Source of the DNA: Cristatella mucedo
Lineage: Eukaryota; Bryozoa; Phylactolaemata; Cristatellidae
Length of the DNA stretch: 64,000 nt
NCBI GenBank assembly: GCA_009760855.2
Contig: WPIO01000001.1
Coordinates: 7,373,001 to 7,437,000, forward strand
Reading direction: 5' to 3'
In this document: piece after piece, positions 42,100 to 54,584 of the stretch
Layout: each line of letters opens with the position of its first letter
Numbering within the stretch: the stretch's first letter is position 1
Notes under the pieces: model-generated
What the model was told of the DNA's origin: nothing
What the model saw: only the letters and a program-made list of their open reading frames with translations
Databases searched by the model: none
Made by a program: the position numbers and the translations under genes

Positions 42100-42262
42100 A
42101 ATAAAGCTAGTAGCAAACCTGCTCCCTGCTTTGTTTGCTCTGTTCATGAAAGTCAATTGTGCTTAATGTGCTTATGCGTGCAGCGATTGTGCGGAATATT
42201 GTCACGAGTCACTTGATGCCTCTTAGGGCACTAAAAGAGCGTGCTGCTATCGTGAATATTTG
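42100..42262 (+). repeat. LINE-1 3' UTR, decayed
   Basis: CTTAATGTGCTTATGCGTGC and TGATGCCTCTTAGGGCAC correspond to the LINE-1 3' UTR and end. Confidence 0.4.
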
Positions 42263-42489
42263 TACCGTGTCGGATTCTTAACCTTTTAAACTCTGTACTT
42301 ACAAAGTTTTAATAGGGAGACAGCCACCAGAATTGCAGCACAGCAGAAATGCGCTGTGTAGAGTAGCTTACTATATTTCCAGAACTGTCAGGCTGATAGC
42401 AGAGCTATAACGCAGAGTAATCTTCGCTTAATGCAGGTTACGCTGCGTTGTAATGTGCATTGTCAACGGCGTTCGGATGAATTCCCTAT

Positions 42490-42562
42490 AAACACACACA
42501 CACACACACACACGCACGCACGCACGCACGCACGCACGCGCGCGCCCGCGCACACACACATA
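42490..42562. repeat. (CA)n/(CGCA)n microsatellite
   Basis: CA units grading into GCAC and CGCGCG. Confidence 0.95.
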
Positions 42563-43277
42563 TGTATATGCACGATGTCTTCTTTGTAAGAGAGGGTGAA
42601 GCCGTGGCTACAACACGTAAAAATCCCTTAAACAGGGACTTGTCTTAAACGCCTCCGTGAATTCGAGCGTTCGATCATCAGCCATTGTAATTTTCTCACT
42701 GGTTAATGTGACGCGCGAGTTTCGATTGCTCGGCTGGTACAACAAGGGGGACTAAAGTAGGAGCGGCTACTACTTCTTAACTGTCGGGCGATTTGGCTCA
42801 CCGCCATGATCTCATGACGTGGTAGCCCAAACGGAGGGAAATCGGCTCCGAGTCACTGCAGAGTTGGGAGGAAAGTTGATAGCATATGCAAAGCTTAATC
42901 ACGCAAGTTCCTTCACTTGAGTGACCTTCGATAATGAAAATTGAAGGTTACAAAATGAAAAAATGCAAGGCTTGCCCTTCATTCTTTTCTCTATATCTTG
43001 GAAAAATCCAGTATTCGCTGCCAGCAAGATTTACCGTAGCCTGCGTATAAGAAATAGCAGGCACGGGATAGCAAACTTGAAATTGAGTACTGCATCTGAG
43101 TCAAACTCATAATACTTACATTCTTTGAAGATATGATAGCCTGTCTCCATTTCTAGATGAAAAAATCGGAAACAAGTCGTACCCTCTTGGCTATAAGCCC
43201 ATACACCTGTGACCAGTCACAACCGTGGCAGCTCCCCTTAGATGCGTTGCACTAACTGAACAATAGAAAAAAATAGA
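42563..43277. other. no recognised feature
   Basis: Nothing identifiable on either strand. Confidence 0.35.
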
Positions 43278-43416
43278 AAATATAATTCATTTGTAAAGCG
43301 CCCTAAGAGAACTTAATCTCTATTCAGGCGCTTCACATATACCTCGGGGCTCGAGCCCACTATCTCAGCCAGACCTCGGTCTGGGCGAGCACCTTAACCA
43401 CTGGACAAAACCAGCA
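43278..43416 (-). repeat. SINE-B copy, near full length
   Basis: Clean copy: on the minus strand TGGTTTTGTCCAGTGGTTAA, B box GTGGGCTCGAGCCCC, tail AGCGCCTGAATAGAGATTAA ending in ATGAATTATATT. Confidence 0.8.
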
Positions 43417-44199
43417 AGGTAGACAATACTGTGGTAGTTACACTTATTGAGGTCACGAAAAGAAGAACTTCTTTAAGCGTAGTGAAATTCGGCTTCGAAT
43501 CACAAGCAACAGCAGCACTTCGAGCCTGTTGGTCCGTTTCCTAGAGTTGTGAGTTACTGTTTTCGCTCTCGATGTAGGAGGCGCGACTGTCCGGGGTCAC
43601 GACTGTCCGGGGTCACTTCCGAGCGAGGAGCCTTCGCGCACAGGCTCGCCAATCAACCAGGACAGCATCGGTGCGTACTGCATCCTTCGACTGAGTAATG
43701 AGCTCGCGACCGCTCTGCTCTGTATACCACAAAATACACAAAATACAGCGACGAACGTTCCTAGGCGGTCGCAGAAGAGACGGCTTTCTAGTCACTGTCT
43801 GGTACCGGCGAACACAACAGGCACGTTTCCTCCGAATTCGCAGAGTATCTCAAAAGAAATTAGTCCCTCCATTCTCTCTTAATAGTTTTTTTTCTCTCGA
43901 GTCCTTCAAACCCAGCGTGGCGCCAGACAACCGTGGTGGCTGACTCGTTCATTTCGATTGCGCCTCCGATGAGCCCGTTCGTAGGCGCCATCTGATCTGA
44001 AAACTAGGGTCATCTGGAAAGTCGTTCCCGGCGTTCTAGGTATCCGAAAGGAAATGCTATCGGACGCCAGACGATTACTCTAGGATGCCTGGGTAGACTG
44101 CTCCATGCGTAGGCTGCTCATCCGGATCCGGATACGTCTAGAAAATCGGTTCAATCGGTAGAGCACATGGACAATGACTAGGAGGATGGGGATTCACGA
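43417..44199. other. no recognised gene
   Basis: An 18-base direct duplication, CGACTGTCCGGGGTCA, is seen near 43585-43617. Confidence 0.35.
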
Positions 44200-44206
44200 A
44201 TACAGC

Positions 44207-44238
<32 letters not shown>
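44200..44238. repeat. (TA)n microsatellite at a SINE-B 3' end
   Basis: About 39 bases of TA directly abutting the SINE-B tail. Confidence 0.95.
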
Positions 44239-44244
<6 letters not shown>

Positions 44245-44377
44245 TTGATTTGTATAGCATGCCAAGAGAACTTAATCTCTACTCAGGCGCTTCACATATG
44301 CCTCTGGGCTCGAGTCCATGACCTCGGCCAGACCCTGGTCCGGGGCGAGCACCTTAACAGCTGGACAAAACCAGCTA
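44239..44377 (-). repeat. SINE-B copy, near full length
   Basis: Closely similar to the copy at 43278-43416, same orientation. Confidence 0.8.
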
Positions 44378-44744
44378 GGTGTGAAAGAGCATACAATTAT
44401 TTATATGCATACAGGATACGGATAATTATAGACATGTATGCATATAAACAAACAAATAAATAAAAAATTCTATAAACATGCATGGGCACGGACATCTGTA
44501 AAAAAAAACGTTCTAAAGTATAGGGATCTTCAAGTCTCAGCAGAATAAGCCAATTTTGCTCGTCTGTAAATGTCTCGTACACGTAACCTTCACACCACCA
44601 CAGATGTGTACATGCAAAAAATGTACCCATCAACGTAGCTAGATAATCTTGAAAATGAGTCAGCGGGAAAATAAACTCTGGTCGCTGACGTTCTTCTTTC
44701 GCCTTTGACCCATAGCAATAATAATAAGAATACCTTTGATATAT
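44378..44744. other. no recognised feature
   Basis: AT-rich sequence between SINE-B and LINE-1. Confidence 0.35.
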
Positions 44745-45660
44745 CATCCTCAGAGAACCCAATCTCTTTCTAGGCACTTTTCATTTGTCATAAAGGAAGC
44801 ACGATCGAATGGTTAGTGGTAGTATGCTCAATAAACAACAAGAATAACATAGTTAGGGGTGAACAAGCACAGGGTCAGCGTGCGTACAAGTATGATTAGT
44901 GACGCAAGTCGAGAGTGATTTCCAGGCTTTGGGAGCATACGAACTAAATGCACGGTCTCCAAAGGATTTAAGGTTTGTACGAGGTGTAGGTAAACGATTA
45001 GATTCAGAGAAGCGGGGGGGGGTACGATGCTTAGCTTGGTGGAGGAGCAGATCTGATAGGTAGGCTGTAGCCAAAGAATGAAGGGACTTAAAAGTGAGCG
45101 ACACAACATTGAAGTCGATGCGTTGCTTGACTAGGAGCCAGTGCATGTCGGTCAGAAGTTTTGTGATGTGGCAACTGCGACATCACGAAAGACAAGCTTA
45201 GCTGTAGAGTTTTGCACCAGCTGTAAGCGCCTGATTACACAGGCCGGTAGACCAGCAAGCAAAGAGCTACAGAAGTCGAGACATGATCTCACAAATGCAT
45301 CGACCAATTTAGATTTGGTATCCTTATCTACACAAGCCCAAATTTTAGCAATTTTATGTGGCTGAAAGAAGGCAGGCTCGAAAGACTGCTTCGAGGGTTC
45401 TGCAAATCGCTTGAAGTCGCAGCATCAAACAAGCTCGAGCGTGCGATAATGGCGACTCTACCTCCAGTTTTGATTGATCTAGGGGTATGAAAGAATGAGA
45501 AACCAGTTGAGATTGCGTCTTTAAAATGTTGGGCAGTTTACCGATTTTAGAAAGTTTCAGTCACGGCAATCAGGTTTTTCAGGAATAAGGTTGTTTATTA
45601 TTAGGGATTTATTGCACGTTGAGCGAGGATTCCAAAGAAAAGTGTTTAGTTGGGCCGCCG
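44745..45660 (-). mobile_element. LINE-1 copy with large internal deletion
   Basis: The 5' part on the minus strand (45660-45390) shows endonuclease-domain remnants (NKSLIINNLI, then HTPRSIKTGGRVAIIARSSL in shifted frames). Near 45375 it jumps directly to the C-terminal region after the RT (HKIAKIWACVDKDTKSK, then SLLAGLPACVIRRLQLV), followed by the ORF end and a shortened 3' UTR. The whole RT core is missing. Confidence 0.7.
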
Positions 45661-46577
45661 GAGTTACAACAGGCCCGATGACCACTAAGTTAGACAGATT
45701 CACAGTAACGCTTGAGGGAGAATGCGCTGAGTGGTTCGAGACAGTGCTAGGAATGCCAAACGAGCGGGTACTCAGCTCGCATCTCCCGCTAAACGAGCGG
45801 CGTCTCAGCTCGCGGACCCGGCCGCCGCAGCTCCGGGGAGCTTTCCTTTTGTTAATGCATAATTCAGGTGACTTAGCAACAAAAATAACATCTAGGAATG
45901 CATTTGAACTACGATAAAAAAAAGTGGTACTAGCTAAGCACGATCATAACTATTATGCAGCTTACTTGCCGCCGGCGTAGCTAATGCTGCCACCAGCGTG
46001 CCAGACCTAGCAGCCCGAAGCGATAAGCGTTTAGTTTAATTTAGCGATAAGCGTTTAGATGTCCATAGGCGCGTAATTTCTTACGCGCTACGGTCACAAA
46101 CAAACAGATAAACTTCAAACAGGTCTTAGCTGCATCGGTTTCCGAATCGATGCTCGCAATAACTTTGGTTTTCGGAAGAGAATTCTGCAACGGACTGGGA
46201 ATGCGTAATGCGCTCTGTGTCGGGAAATATTTTATAGTACAGTAAGGAGGGTACAGCTATGATGGATGCCACGGAAAAAATAAATTTCCTTTGGAGACAA
46301 TAGCTTCAACGTGCAATCTCATAGTTGAAATTGAATACAATTGAAATATGTATTCAATTATAAAATGATGATAAGCCGGCTTTTGGTCATCGCCTTTTAA
46401 CTAATTATTCAAACTTAGGGGATATTATCTCTCAGTGGAGCAGATACAAATGAAGAACCTGACCGGAAAAGGTCCGTCTTAGCGACGGTCTGCCGTTCGG
46501 TGAGTCATTGCTGCTGAGCCTTTGCATAGCTATAAGAATTTATGATTGGTCTGTAATTTAAAATTAAAAATTAAATA
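45661..46577. other. no recognised gene; possible LINE-1 5' extension
   Basis: Imperfect GC-rich duplications: CGAGCGG...CTCAGCTCGC around 45760-45820 and GCGATAAGCGTTTAG at about 46018-46060. The first may belong to the LINE-1 5' region. Confidence 0.35.
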
Positions 46578-46745
46578 CTAGCTGATTTAACAGCCTCTTT
46601 TGTATAGCGACAGAAGAGCCTTTACGGCTATCACCACCGCTTGCAGTGGCGATAGTGGATCGCCCACCACAGGATTCGAACTCACAACATCGGGAACAAG
46701 GTCGTGAAAAGCAACCGTCTTACCTAGTGCGCCATCACGGCTCAT
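46578..46745 (-). repeat. SINE-A copy, near full length
   Basis: Both ends clear; similar to the copies at 6430 and 10386, with a duplicated segment (ATCGGGAACAAGGTCG on the plus strand) in the head. Confidence 0.78.
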
Positions 46746-48232
46746 GTAAAAATATTGCGTATCGCGATTTTTAGCGGGCACCTGCACCTGTTATGTATGA
46801 ATCTCAATTTATATGAAGTTCAGTGATAGCAATCAGACCAAATTGTCACTGACACTAGAGAACTAGTGGCCTGCATCAAAGCCTTCAACTGCTGCCACAC
46901 TGACCAAAGGCAGCATAGAGATTGTGAGAAATTGCGACACAATGCTTGAAAAATTTATATAGAAGTACTATGGTAATACCTTTATACGTACCAGGTCGGC
47001 GATAGTAAATAGCGCTGTGTGTAAATAGTGTTTTGTGCTGTCCGAGAATGCTTATTAAAAGTTGATATCAAACTGATCTGACGTAGTTGATACCATCATG
47101 GTTCAGCACTAACGCGACTTAATTGGTAGTAAGTTATTCTCAGCAGGTACAATTGCCCCTCCTACGCAAAATGGGGCCCTAGAATAACACCGATCGAATC
47201 AAAATTTAAGAGCTTAGCTTAAAAATACAGCTCCGACTAGAGTTGGCTCAAAGGAGGTCAATATTTACGCGACATTCGTCGCGCGATGTTGCTAGCTGAC
47301 GCCCATTGCTCAGTATTGCTAGTGTGCATAATGGCAATCTGTGGCTTAATAGCAGCAGGTCTTCAAGAGCGGCTCGTGCATCATGCGCTTGCAATAGACA
47401 CTATACTCTAGTAACCAGGGCTTCGTCTACAGTCACCACTGCATTTAAGACAGTAGGAATTGTGAGTCACAACTAATTAGTGAGCTGCTATTTGAATGAC
47501 AGCTAAGAGGAAGGAGGTGCACCCTCCTCGGATCATTTGGCAACACTTGATTGACTGGCTAATTTCAACAGGTTCGTCTCGATGAATAGTTTCTAACGTA
47601 GCCGATGTTTCGAGCCTGCTCCCATCATATGTCTCGCTTATTCTTCAGTGGTAACATCTCAACACGTTCGGTGCATAATTGAACTTTGGTTTGCTATATG
47701 CCCTATGCTTCCAAAGAAGCAGGCAGGAAAGCAGGTAATTGTTACTTCCCGTAATACTCGTCAATGGTAAATAATACGTTCGCAAAGAGTTCATACAACG
47801 ACAGTGGACATACAAATGCTCTATTCTAGAGGTCGTACAGAACCAGACGGGATATAAACTGCATACAAAGGGGGAGGCCATTGCAAGCACAATGGCCTCG
47901 GGCTTCACAGTCTAGCTTCACGGCTTGACCCTAGACGTATCCAAGTAACCGGGAAGCTGGACATCCCAGAAGTTAGTCAGATCCGTGCTTGCTACACGCC
48001 AGCCGGACGATTGCTATTAAATGATCTAAAAGTTCTGTGAACATTTCTGCTAGCAAGATAATAAAAGGAACGTGGCCGAGACCATCATAAGCCATCGCAA
48101 TTGTAAGAAAGCTGGTGCAGTTGATCATAGGAAAAGTTGGATTGTGTAAATGCAGCTGGTATTGAATCAATTTCCAGCTCACAGCGAATAAATTTGATGA
48201 TCGTCAGATCTATTCTCATGCGTGCTTTCACC
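46746..48232. other. no recognised feature
   Basis: About 1.5 kb of AT-moderate DNA with short frames only. Confidence 0.35.
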
Positions 48233-48350
48233 TTTATTGACCGAGGTCAAGGTGAACGCATTTGACGACCGAGATCGTGGGCTGAGTCCTGTGGCACATA
48301 TGAGGCACCTGGTTAGACATTAAGTTCTCTTATGTCACTATGAAAATTAG
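48233..48350 (+). repeat. SINE-B copy, 5' truncated
   Basis: Body GACCGAGATCGTGGGCTGAG and LINE-like tail ATTAAGTTCTCTTATGTCAC, running into (TA)n. Confidence 0.65.
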
Positions 48351-48351
48351 T

Positions 48352-48352
<1 letters not shown>

Positions 48353-48386
<34 letters not shown>

Positions 48387-48394
48387 ATATATTG
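48353..48394. repeat. (TA)n microsatellite at a SINE-B 3' end
   Basis: TA repeat with one TTTA interruption, directly downstream of the SINE tail. Confidence 0.93.
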
Positions 48395-48436
48395 TATTTT
48401 ATCTGAGTATCAAATGCATGTTTACAGACGCATACG

Positions 48437-48890
48437 AATAATAATAATAATAATACACTTGATAAAGCGCCCTCAGAGAACTCAATCTCTCTCTAGGCGC
48501 TTTACATTTGCTGCAAATAGAAATGCAATTGAATGGTGAGCAAAATCATGCTTGACAAACAAACAAAATGAATAACATGGTTAGGGGTGACATGCACAGG
48601 GTCATCATGCAAGTGTGGGTAGTGGCAGCATGCACAGTGTCAGCACGCATACGCACATAAATGACGAATCACGAGGACACTAAATGCTGTGATAAATAGA
48701 TGCGTTATTAAGTTCTTTTTAAATCTGGTCAAGTCAGGGGATGTTGTGACGCAAGTCGGGAGTGAGTTCCAGGCTTTAGGAGCATGCGAACTAAATGCAA
48801 TGGTCTCCAAAGGATTTGAGGTTCGTACGAGGTATAGGTAAATAGCTAGACTCCGAAAAGCGGGTGGTGCGATGCTTGGTCTGGTGGGGG
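48437..48890 (-). repeat. LINE-1 3' end with (AAT)n tail
   Basis: Plus-strand (AAT)n followed by ATAAAGCGCCCTCAGAGAAC, then the 3' UTR and remnants of the SFSSHAPKAWNSLPTCVTTS C-terminus on the minus strand. Confidence 0.8.
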
Positions 48891-49139
48891 ACATGCGAAT
48901 ATTCCGAATATTTCTTTCTGTCTGTAATGAAGACACAAGTTTTTCAATGAGAGCCAATTTCTAACTGAATGGTTCGTACTCAAGACAAGCGAGTTTAAGA
49001 TAAAGTCAAGGTCATGCTCTCATTGTAAGTGCCAGGGTATTATAGAGCATACGAGTCTTGAGCATTTGTCCGAATCGTTTTCACAGCTTGCTGCACGCCG
49101 AAGATCTGCAGACTTCTTTCTGATATCGCAAGTAATAAT

Positions 49140-49518
49140 ATTCATAAATTTGTTCTAGCACCCTCAGAAAAACCAATCTCTTTCTAGGCTCTTTAGATTT
49201 GCTGCAAAGGAAGTACGGTCGAATAGTTAGTGGTAGCATGCTCAATGACAACAAGCAAAACATGGTTAGAGGGGACATGCGCAGAGTTAGCATGCAAATA
49301 TGGTTAGTGGCAGCACGCAACAATGTCAGCACGCATAAGCGCATGAAGGGCATTTCACACGGACCCATTAAATGCTGTGATAAATGTATACATTTTTAGT
49401 TTCTTTTTAAATGTGGTCAAGTCAGGGGATGCCGTGACGCAAGTCGGAAGTGAGCTCCAGGCTTTGGGAGCATACGAACTAAAGGCATGGTGTCCAAAGG
49501 ATTTGAGTTTTGTACGAT
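49140..49518 (-). repeat. LINE-1 3' end
   Basis: Parallels the copy at 48437 through the 3' UTR and the first part of the ORF2 C-terminus; same orientation. Confidence 0.78.
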
Positions 49519-50074
49519 CAAATAATTTGTATTAACACATTAATTTGCTTGTTTCACACTGCTTTTGCTTGCGCAGGCTTCGAAAACGAAGGCAATTTGT
49601 GGTTGAGGGGCATCTCTTGCCGTCGATATGATCTCGTAATGCCCCCTGCATAGGAGGGCAGCTTCAGGAAGTATGCTTGATGACGACAAAAGGCCTCTGG
49701 GACAAGGATTAAACTGGTAGCACGGCAGCCTGGAGTATGACGTGGCACCCTAACAAAAGGCTCTTGCATAAGACAGCAAAAGAGGTAACTGAACGGTGAG
49801 AGTGCTTGGGTGCACTCCTTCCTCCTCTTCCACATCCTGCCCGAAAGGGTGAGTGAGTCGCTTTGAAATAGCTTCTAGTCTTGCTGCATTCTATATACAT
49901 CGGTGCGATCAAGGTCAACGTAAAGACATCAAACATGGTGAAATACCACCAGAAGGTTATCGTCTGCAGTAATTCTGATATTGAAGCATCGGTTGACACA
50001 GAAAAATGAATCCAATGCAAGCACATTTACTTTGCTGTGGCTGACTCATCAAACCAGTCAGCAGGCGTAGCTCG
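49519..50074. other. no recognised feature
   Basis: Short frames only. Confidence 0.35.
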
Positions 50075-50193
50075 AAAACATGTCTGGCCCAAAGGACGCT
50101 CAATCATTGAATGGATATGGGCGATACCTTAATTTTTAAGGTGTTGCCCATATTCATTTGATGAGTCAGCGTCCTTTGTGCTATACATGTTTT
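50075..50193. mobile_element. imperfect palindromic fold-back element
   Basis: AAAACATGTCTGGCCCAAAG...GGGCGATACCTTAA is mirrored by TTAAGGTGTTGCCC...CTTTGTGCTATACATGTTTT around a short AT centre at about 50132-50137. Arms are about 55 bases with scattered mismatches. A further CTGACTCATCAAA lies just outside the left arm at 50041 and matches, inverted, TTTGATGAGTCAG inside the right arm. Confidence 0.6.
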
Positions 50194-51639
50194 ATACTAA
50201 ATATTAATTATATATTATTAAATATTAAGGCTTAATAGAAGGTCGTAATAGAGTTGAGTTTAGTTTTCAATCGACTTTACGAAAGCCTACAAGTACCAAT
50301 AAATTAGGCAATTTTAAGATTCTATCTTCTGATCTTTCTGCCCCTAGTCGGTTTTAGAGAGGTTAAATAATCGATTACCTGATGTTGAACCTAATCGAGC
50401 GAAAGGTTTCTGCAGAGTTGACATTGCTGTACCGATTGCACGAGCTCATCTCATTCCATCAGCTTGAGCTCTATTAGCAACAGAGGCCCCTGTCGCCCGA
50501 AGTGACGCTAACTCAGCTTCTCTCCGACCCGTCTACCGACAAGAAAGCTGCCGACATTCTGGAAAGACCGTGCGTCGCTCACACTACTGCGGTATTCGTG
50601 TTTCGCATCCAAGTCAAGGCATTGACTGTGCTTCAATAATTAGCTGAAGTTGAGCGTTGCTTTGTAGTCATCACATTCGCGGGTTCAGCCGCGGGTATAA
50701 ATTCCCTGTACTACCGGTGTTGCCCATTCGCCCTGCTCGACCTGTGAAATGAGTCCCTCGAAGGGCAATGCGTTTAGCCCGGCCTATGCTGACTCGCGTA
50801 TCGCAAACGGCACAGTTCGATACTTGTCCTGCGCGAGTGCAGCAGTTTCACCAAGACACAACTTCACTGCGACACAGTGTTGAACTTACTCAAGTCGGTT
50901 GGAAGACATCGTCGCTTTGACAGAAGAGCATCTCAGCCTCGATATTCGTTTTAACGGAAAAAAAACGAGTTTTGCTGTTGGTATTTATTCAGCCTGTGGA
51001 TGGATTCCGCCAATAGGTCTCATATATCCTTGGTAGCATCGCATGAGAGTAATATTGGTAGACCCCATGTTCAAGTGGGGACAAACTTGCGTATATTGCT
51101 GCAAGACTAATGTAGAAATGCTCGATCGAGTGTCAAGTTTTACGCTTTCTTTGAATATTCCCTCTTTAGCTGCATGGCCTATGGGTCTCGTGCTTCTCGC
51201 CGAATAGATGATTACCGCGGCGTCCACCTCCCCCCGACGTCTTCCTTGTTGTGCATTTTCCCCCTGGCTTACTCTTTACCTGCCAGTCGAAATGGTCGCT
51301 GATTTTTATTACTATACACTCTCAGATGTCAAAATCGAAAAAAATACTGCTGCTTCGGCACGTGCTGCGGCAATGAGGTCACCTGCGCCTTTCGTGCCGA
51401 GTCGAGCCAAAATGGACGCGCTCGCGGACGATTGGCGCAGATTGAGGCTCGCTCACCCAGCCAACAGGCACAATGCCATCATTCATCAGGAATCATTAGG
51501 AATCATTCATCAGGAATCATCAGGAATAATTTTTCATCGTTTTGACCTCATCTTGCGATTGTTGTGCTGCCATCGCTAATGTCTGCTGCTACATCCTAGC
51601 TGGTTTCGCAGTTTTCGGTAGCATCGATCAAATCCACAG
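50194..51639. other. no recognised gene
   Basis: A plus frame at 51208-51579 contains tandem ATTCATCAGGAATCAT units near 51480-51530 and has no known domain. Confidence 0.35.
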
Positions 51640-51900
51640 TATGCGCCAAAAGGCGGCTGGCACCGGAAAAAATACCTTGATTTTAGCCTGATCATTGATG
51701 ATGACTGTCTGTAGGTTATTGATGATGACACAGGTGTCGCCGATTGCAAGCGACCCAGGCATATGATGGTTAGAAAGCAAGTTCATGAGTTCCACCAGTT
51801 TCTTATCCGAGGGTTTAGCCGATGTTACAAGGTTACTTAGTAGCGCATATGTCCAAGTTCCGATCGAACTCACAAGTACGGTTTTTGGCGATCTTACGGT
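51640..51900 (-). pseudogene. possible Ty3/gypsy-type gag relic
   Basis: The minus frame GTWTYALLSNLVTSAKPSDK followed by LVELMNLLSNHHMPG resembles the segment TYxLLxxLxxPxKPSxxxxxELxxLLxxHxxP found in capsid-like proteins of invertebrate Ty3-type elements. There is no protease or RT nearby and no LTR was recognised. Confidence 0.4.
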
Positions 51901-52249
51901 ATGTCATGAGCTGACGCTTACTGTTTGCGAAAGTATCCAGGTAGTCGCTGCCTATCCTTCCTCATCAAATGAAATTAATCCTTCTCAAGTGGCTATGGGT
52001 CATCATAAAAAGTCCTAGCGCGTTGCCACTGTTGAATTGGTGCGAGCATTCGCACGCAGCAGAAAATTATTCAGACGAAGGCCGTCTACTTGAATCAAAA
52101 GGAAACCGTGGCTGGCTGAAGCAGTCCAGAAATAGCCTGAGTGGGTTCATTGCTCTCTTGGTAAAGAACCCGGCGGCTAGGCAAATTGGGCGTGCCTAAC
52201 AGAGCGAACGGGCGATGACGCGGTATACGAAAATCGTCCTGCCTTGAAC
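51901..52249. other. no recognised feature
   Basis: Transitional sequence before the CpG-rich region. Confidence 0.3.
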
Positions 52250-53611
52250 CGCCGGCCGTCCTTCTCTCGTACGCGGCCAGCTGGCGCAAGTAGAGGGCGC
52301 CGCTCCGCCAGGGCGCCCTCTCTGCCTCCACAGCTGCGTGAGCGGCGCAGCGAAGCTCTGCTGCGAGTACTAAAACGCTGGACACACTGTTTGGTAACAG
52401 CAGCACTCGCGACGGCTGAGGGGAGGGCGACAGTGGAGGTTGGGGTTGGGGGCTGTGGGCAGAAGGGGGGCGGTGGTGGGGGCAAACTGTTTTTATTTCG
52501 CCCTGGGTGTGCTAACTGGAGAGGTCGGAAGCCCTCCTTGTTGTCTTAAAGGTTAATTACGCTTCTGGCGGCGCGGCGCTCGTTAGTCCCGACTGAGCCA
52601 CGTCAGCCGGTCCGCCGCCGCCGTCCTCCTTTGCGGGCACCCCGCCGGACGTCGTCCCGGCGAAGGCGGAGGCAGCGGGGCTGCGGTAGGCGCGTGCGTA
52701 CCGCGCCAGCGGCCATGCAGCGGCCGCGCAAATGTCCGACCTGTCGCAATCGGCCTTCGGTCGGTGCGATCGGCTCGCTCGACCGCTACGATCGCACGCG
52801 CGCGCCTATCCGGCCGCAGCGGACGATAAAGGTGCTGACGCGAATTAAGAGCGCCCGCACGTTGCGCCGCACTCAGCTGGCGCCGCATTGAGAATGACGA
52901 ATCTCTCGAGCGAGAGCGGAGGCGAAAGCGCCGCGGTGCGTCGCGTCGCCCGAGGCCGGCGTCACAACAGGTTGCCAAGTCAAATAAGCGGGGGCCAGGA
53001 GACAATGGCGACGCCGCCCACTCCTAGGTCAGGCGCGGACTTGCCTGCCCGCTGCTTGCGTGCGGTTCGGCGGCAGCCAGGCCGAACACGCCCATGCCGC
53101 GACGCGGCGGCGTCGTCACGGCGCCGGATGGCGGGGTCGGCGCTCCGGCGACGTTGCTCATTGTTACGCAAACTCGCGGGGCGCGGCGGGACGCGGCGCG
53201 ACGGCCGCGGTGCGGATGCGTGCGCCGTCGCGCGATCGGCCCGCAGACCTCTGCTGAACGACGGCTGCGACCCGCTGCGCGGCTCCATACAGTCGAGCTC
53301 GCCGAGCTTCTGCGTCCTCGCGCGCGCGCAAACCGGCGACGATAGCGCGACGCGCCGCGGTAAGTGGCGCGCTGATGCGGTCGGGCGCGGCTCGGCGACG
53401 AATCGGCGGTGGCTGTTGGCGGCAAGCCTTCGGCGGCGGCGGCCGCAGCCGCTACTTACGTCTCTAACTCCTTTCATATTGCCGGGAACGGCGCCCTCCG
53501 AACGCCGTGCATCGGGAACTCATTTGCGGCATGAGGCACTCTCATGCAGACCCTAGCGGCGGTACGCGAGGACAGCCATCTCCCGGCCTCACGGATCCTT
53601 ATTCTCTCTTC

Positions 53612-53615
<4 letters not shown>

Positions 53616-53668
<53 letters not shown>

Positions 53669-53695
53669 TCTCTCTCTCTCTCTCCCTCCCCGCTC
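53616..53695. repeat. (CT)n microsatellite
   Basis: About 80 bases of CT within the putative leader intron. Confidence 0.95.
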
Positions 53696-54241
53696 TTTGT
53701 CGCACGCTTAGCGAGAGCCCACGCGAGCATCCGTGCGCCATTTGGCCATTGCCGGCGGCATGGCGGCCGCGCGGCGGCGCTTCGCCGACGCTCGACGCCC
53801 GGTCCGACTGCGGCTGCTGGCAGCTTATTGCTAGTACGTCGGGCGGCCCCGCTGCTGCGCATGCGCGATCCCGAGATGCGTAAATAGCAGTAATCGCTAC
53901 CGGCGCCCAGCATTTTACGGCGCTGTTCGGCTGCCCGATGCTCGTGGCGACGACGCTACCGACGGCGGCTCGCTCGGCCCGAGCCGCCTCCGCCGCCGCC
54001 GAGGGCGGAGGCGGCGGCGTGCCCGCCTAATCCTGCCCGGTACCTGTCGACGGTAGCTTTGCGAGCGCACGGATAGCGACGCTCGGGGAAGACTGGCCGT
54101 TCTGTCCGACGTCTCCGACGAGGTTAGCGAACAAGACGCCGCCGCAGCCGCAGCGCACCCTTCAGCTGCGGCCGCGGCCTAGCTCCTCTGGGTACGCCCC
54201 GCTTTCGCGGCACGTCGCCGCCGTCCGAGCGGTGGGAATCG

Positions 54242-54371
<130 letters not shown>

Positions 54372-54457
54372 AGCTCCCTCCCAGAGCTTTCGCTGTATGC
54401 TGGCTCGCGAAGCCGCCGCCGCCACAACGCTTGCTCACGCGCCGCTGTTTTTTTCAG

Positions 54458-54584
54458 GCGCACAAGATACGGGATTTCTGCCAAGTCCGAGGCGGCATCG
54501 GCCTCCGACCGAGTCGGTCTAGCCGAACGCTAGACGGTTCGGAGCGGCTAGGCAGCGTTCACCGCCGCCGCCGCCGCCGCAAGA
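54458..54584 (+). other. innexin 5' UTR portion of the coding exon
   Basis: From the predicted acceptor to the ATG. Ends in (CGC)n at 54561-54581 just before AAGAATGGCC. Confidence 0.5.

Noticed and set aside
52583..53556. Long GC-rich open frames upstream of the innexin
   Set aside because: Overlapping frames on both strands with arginine/alanine-rich composition, explained by high GC content; more likely promoter and leader sequence.
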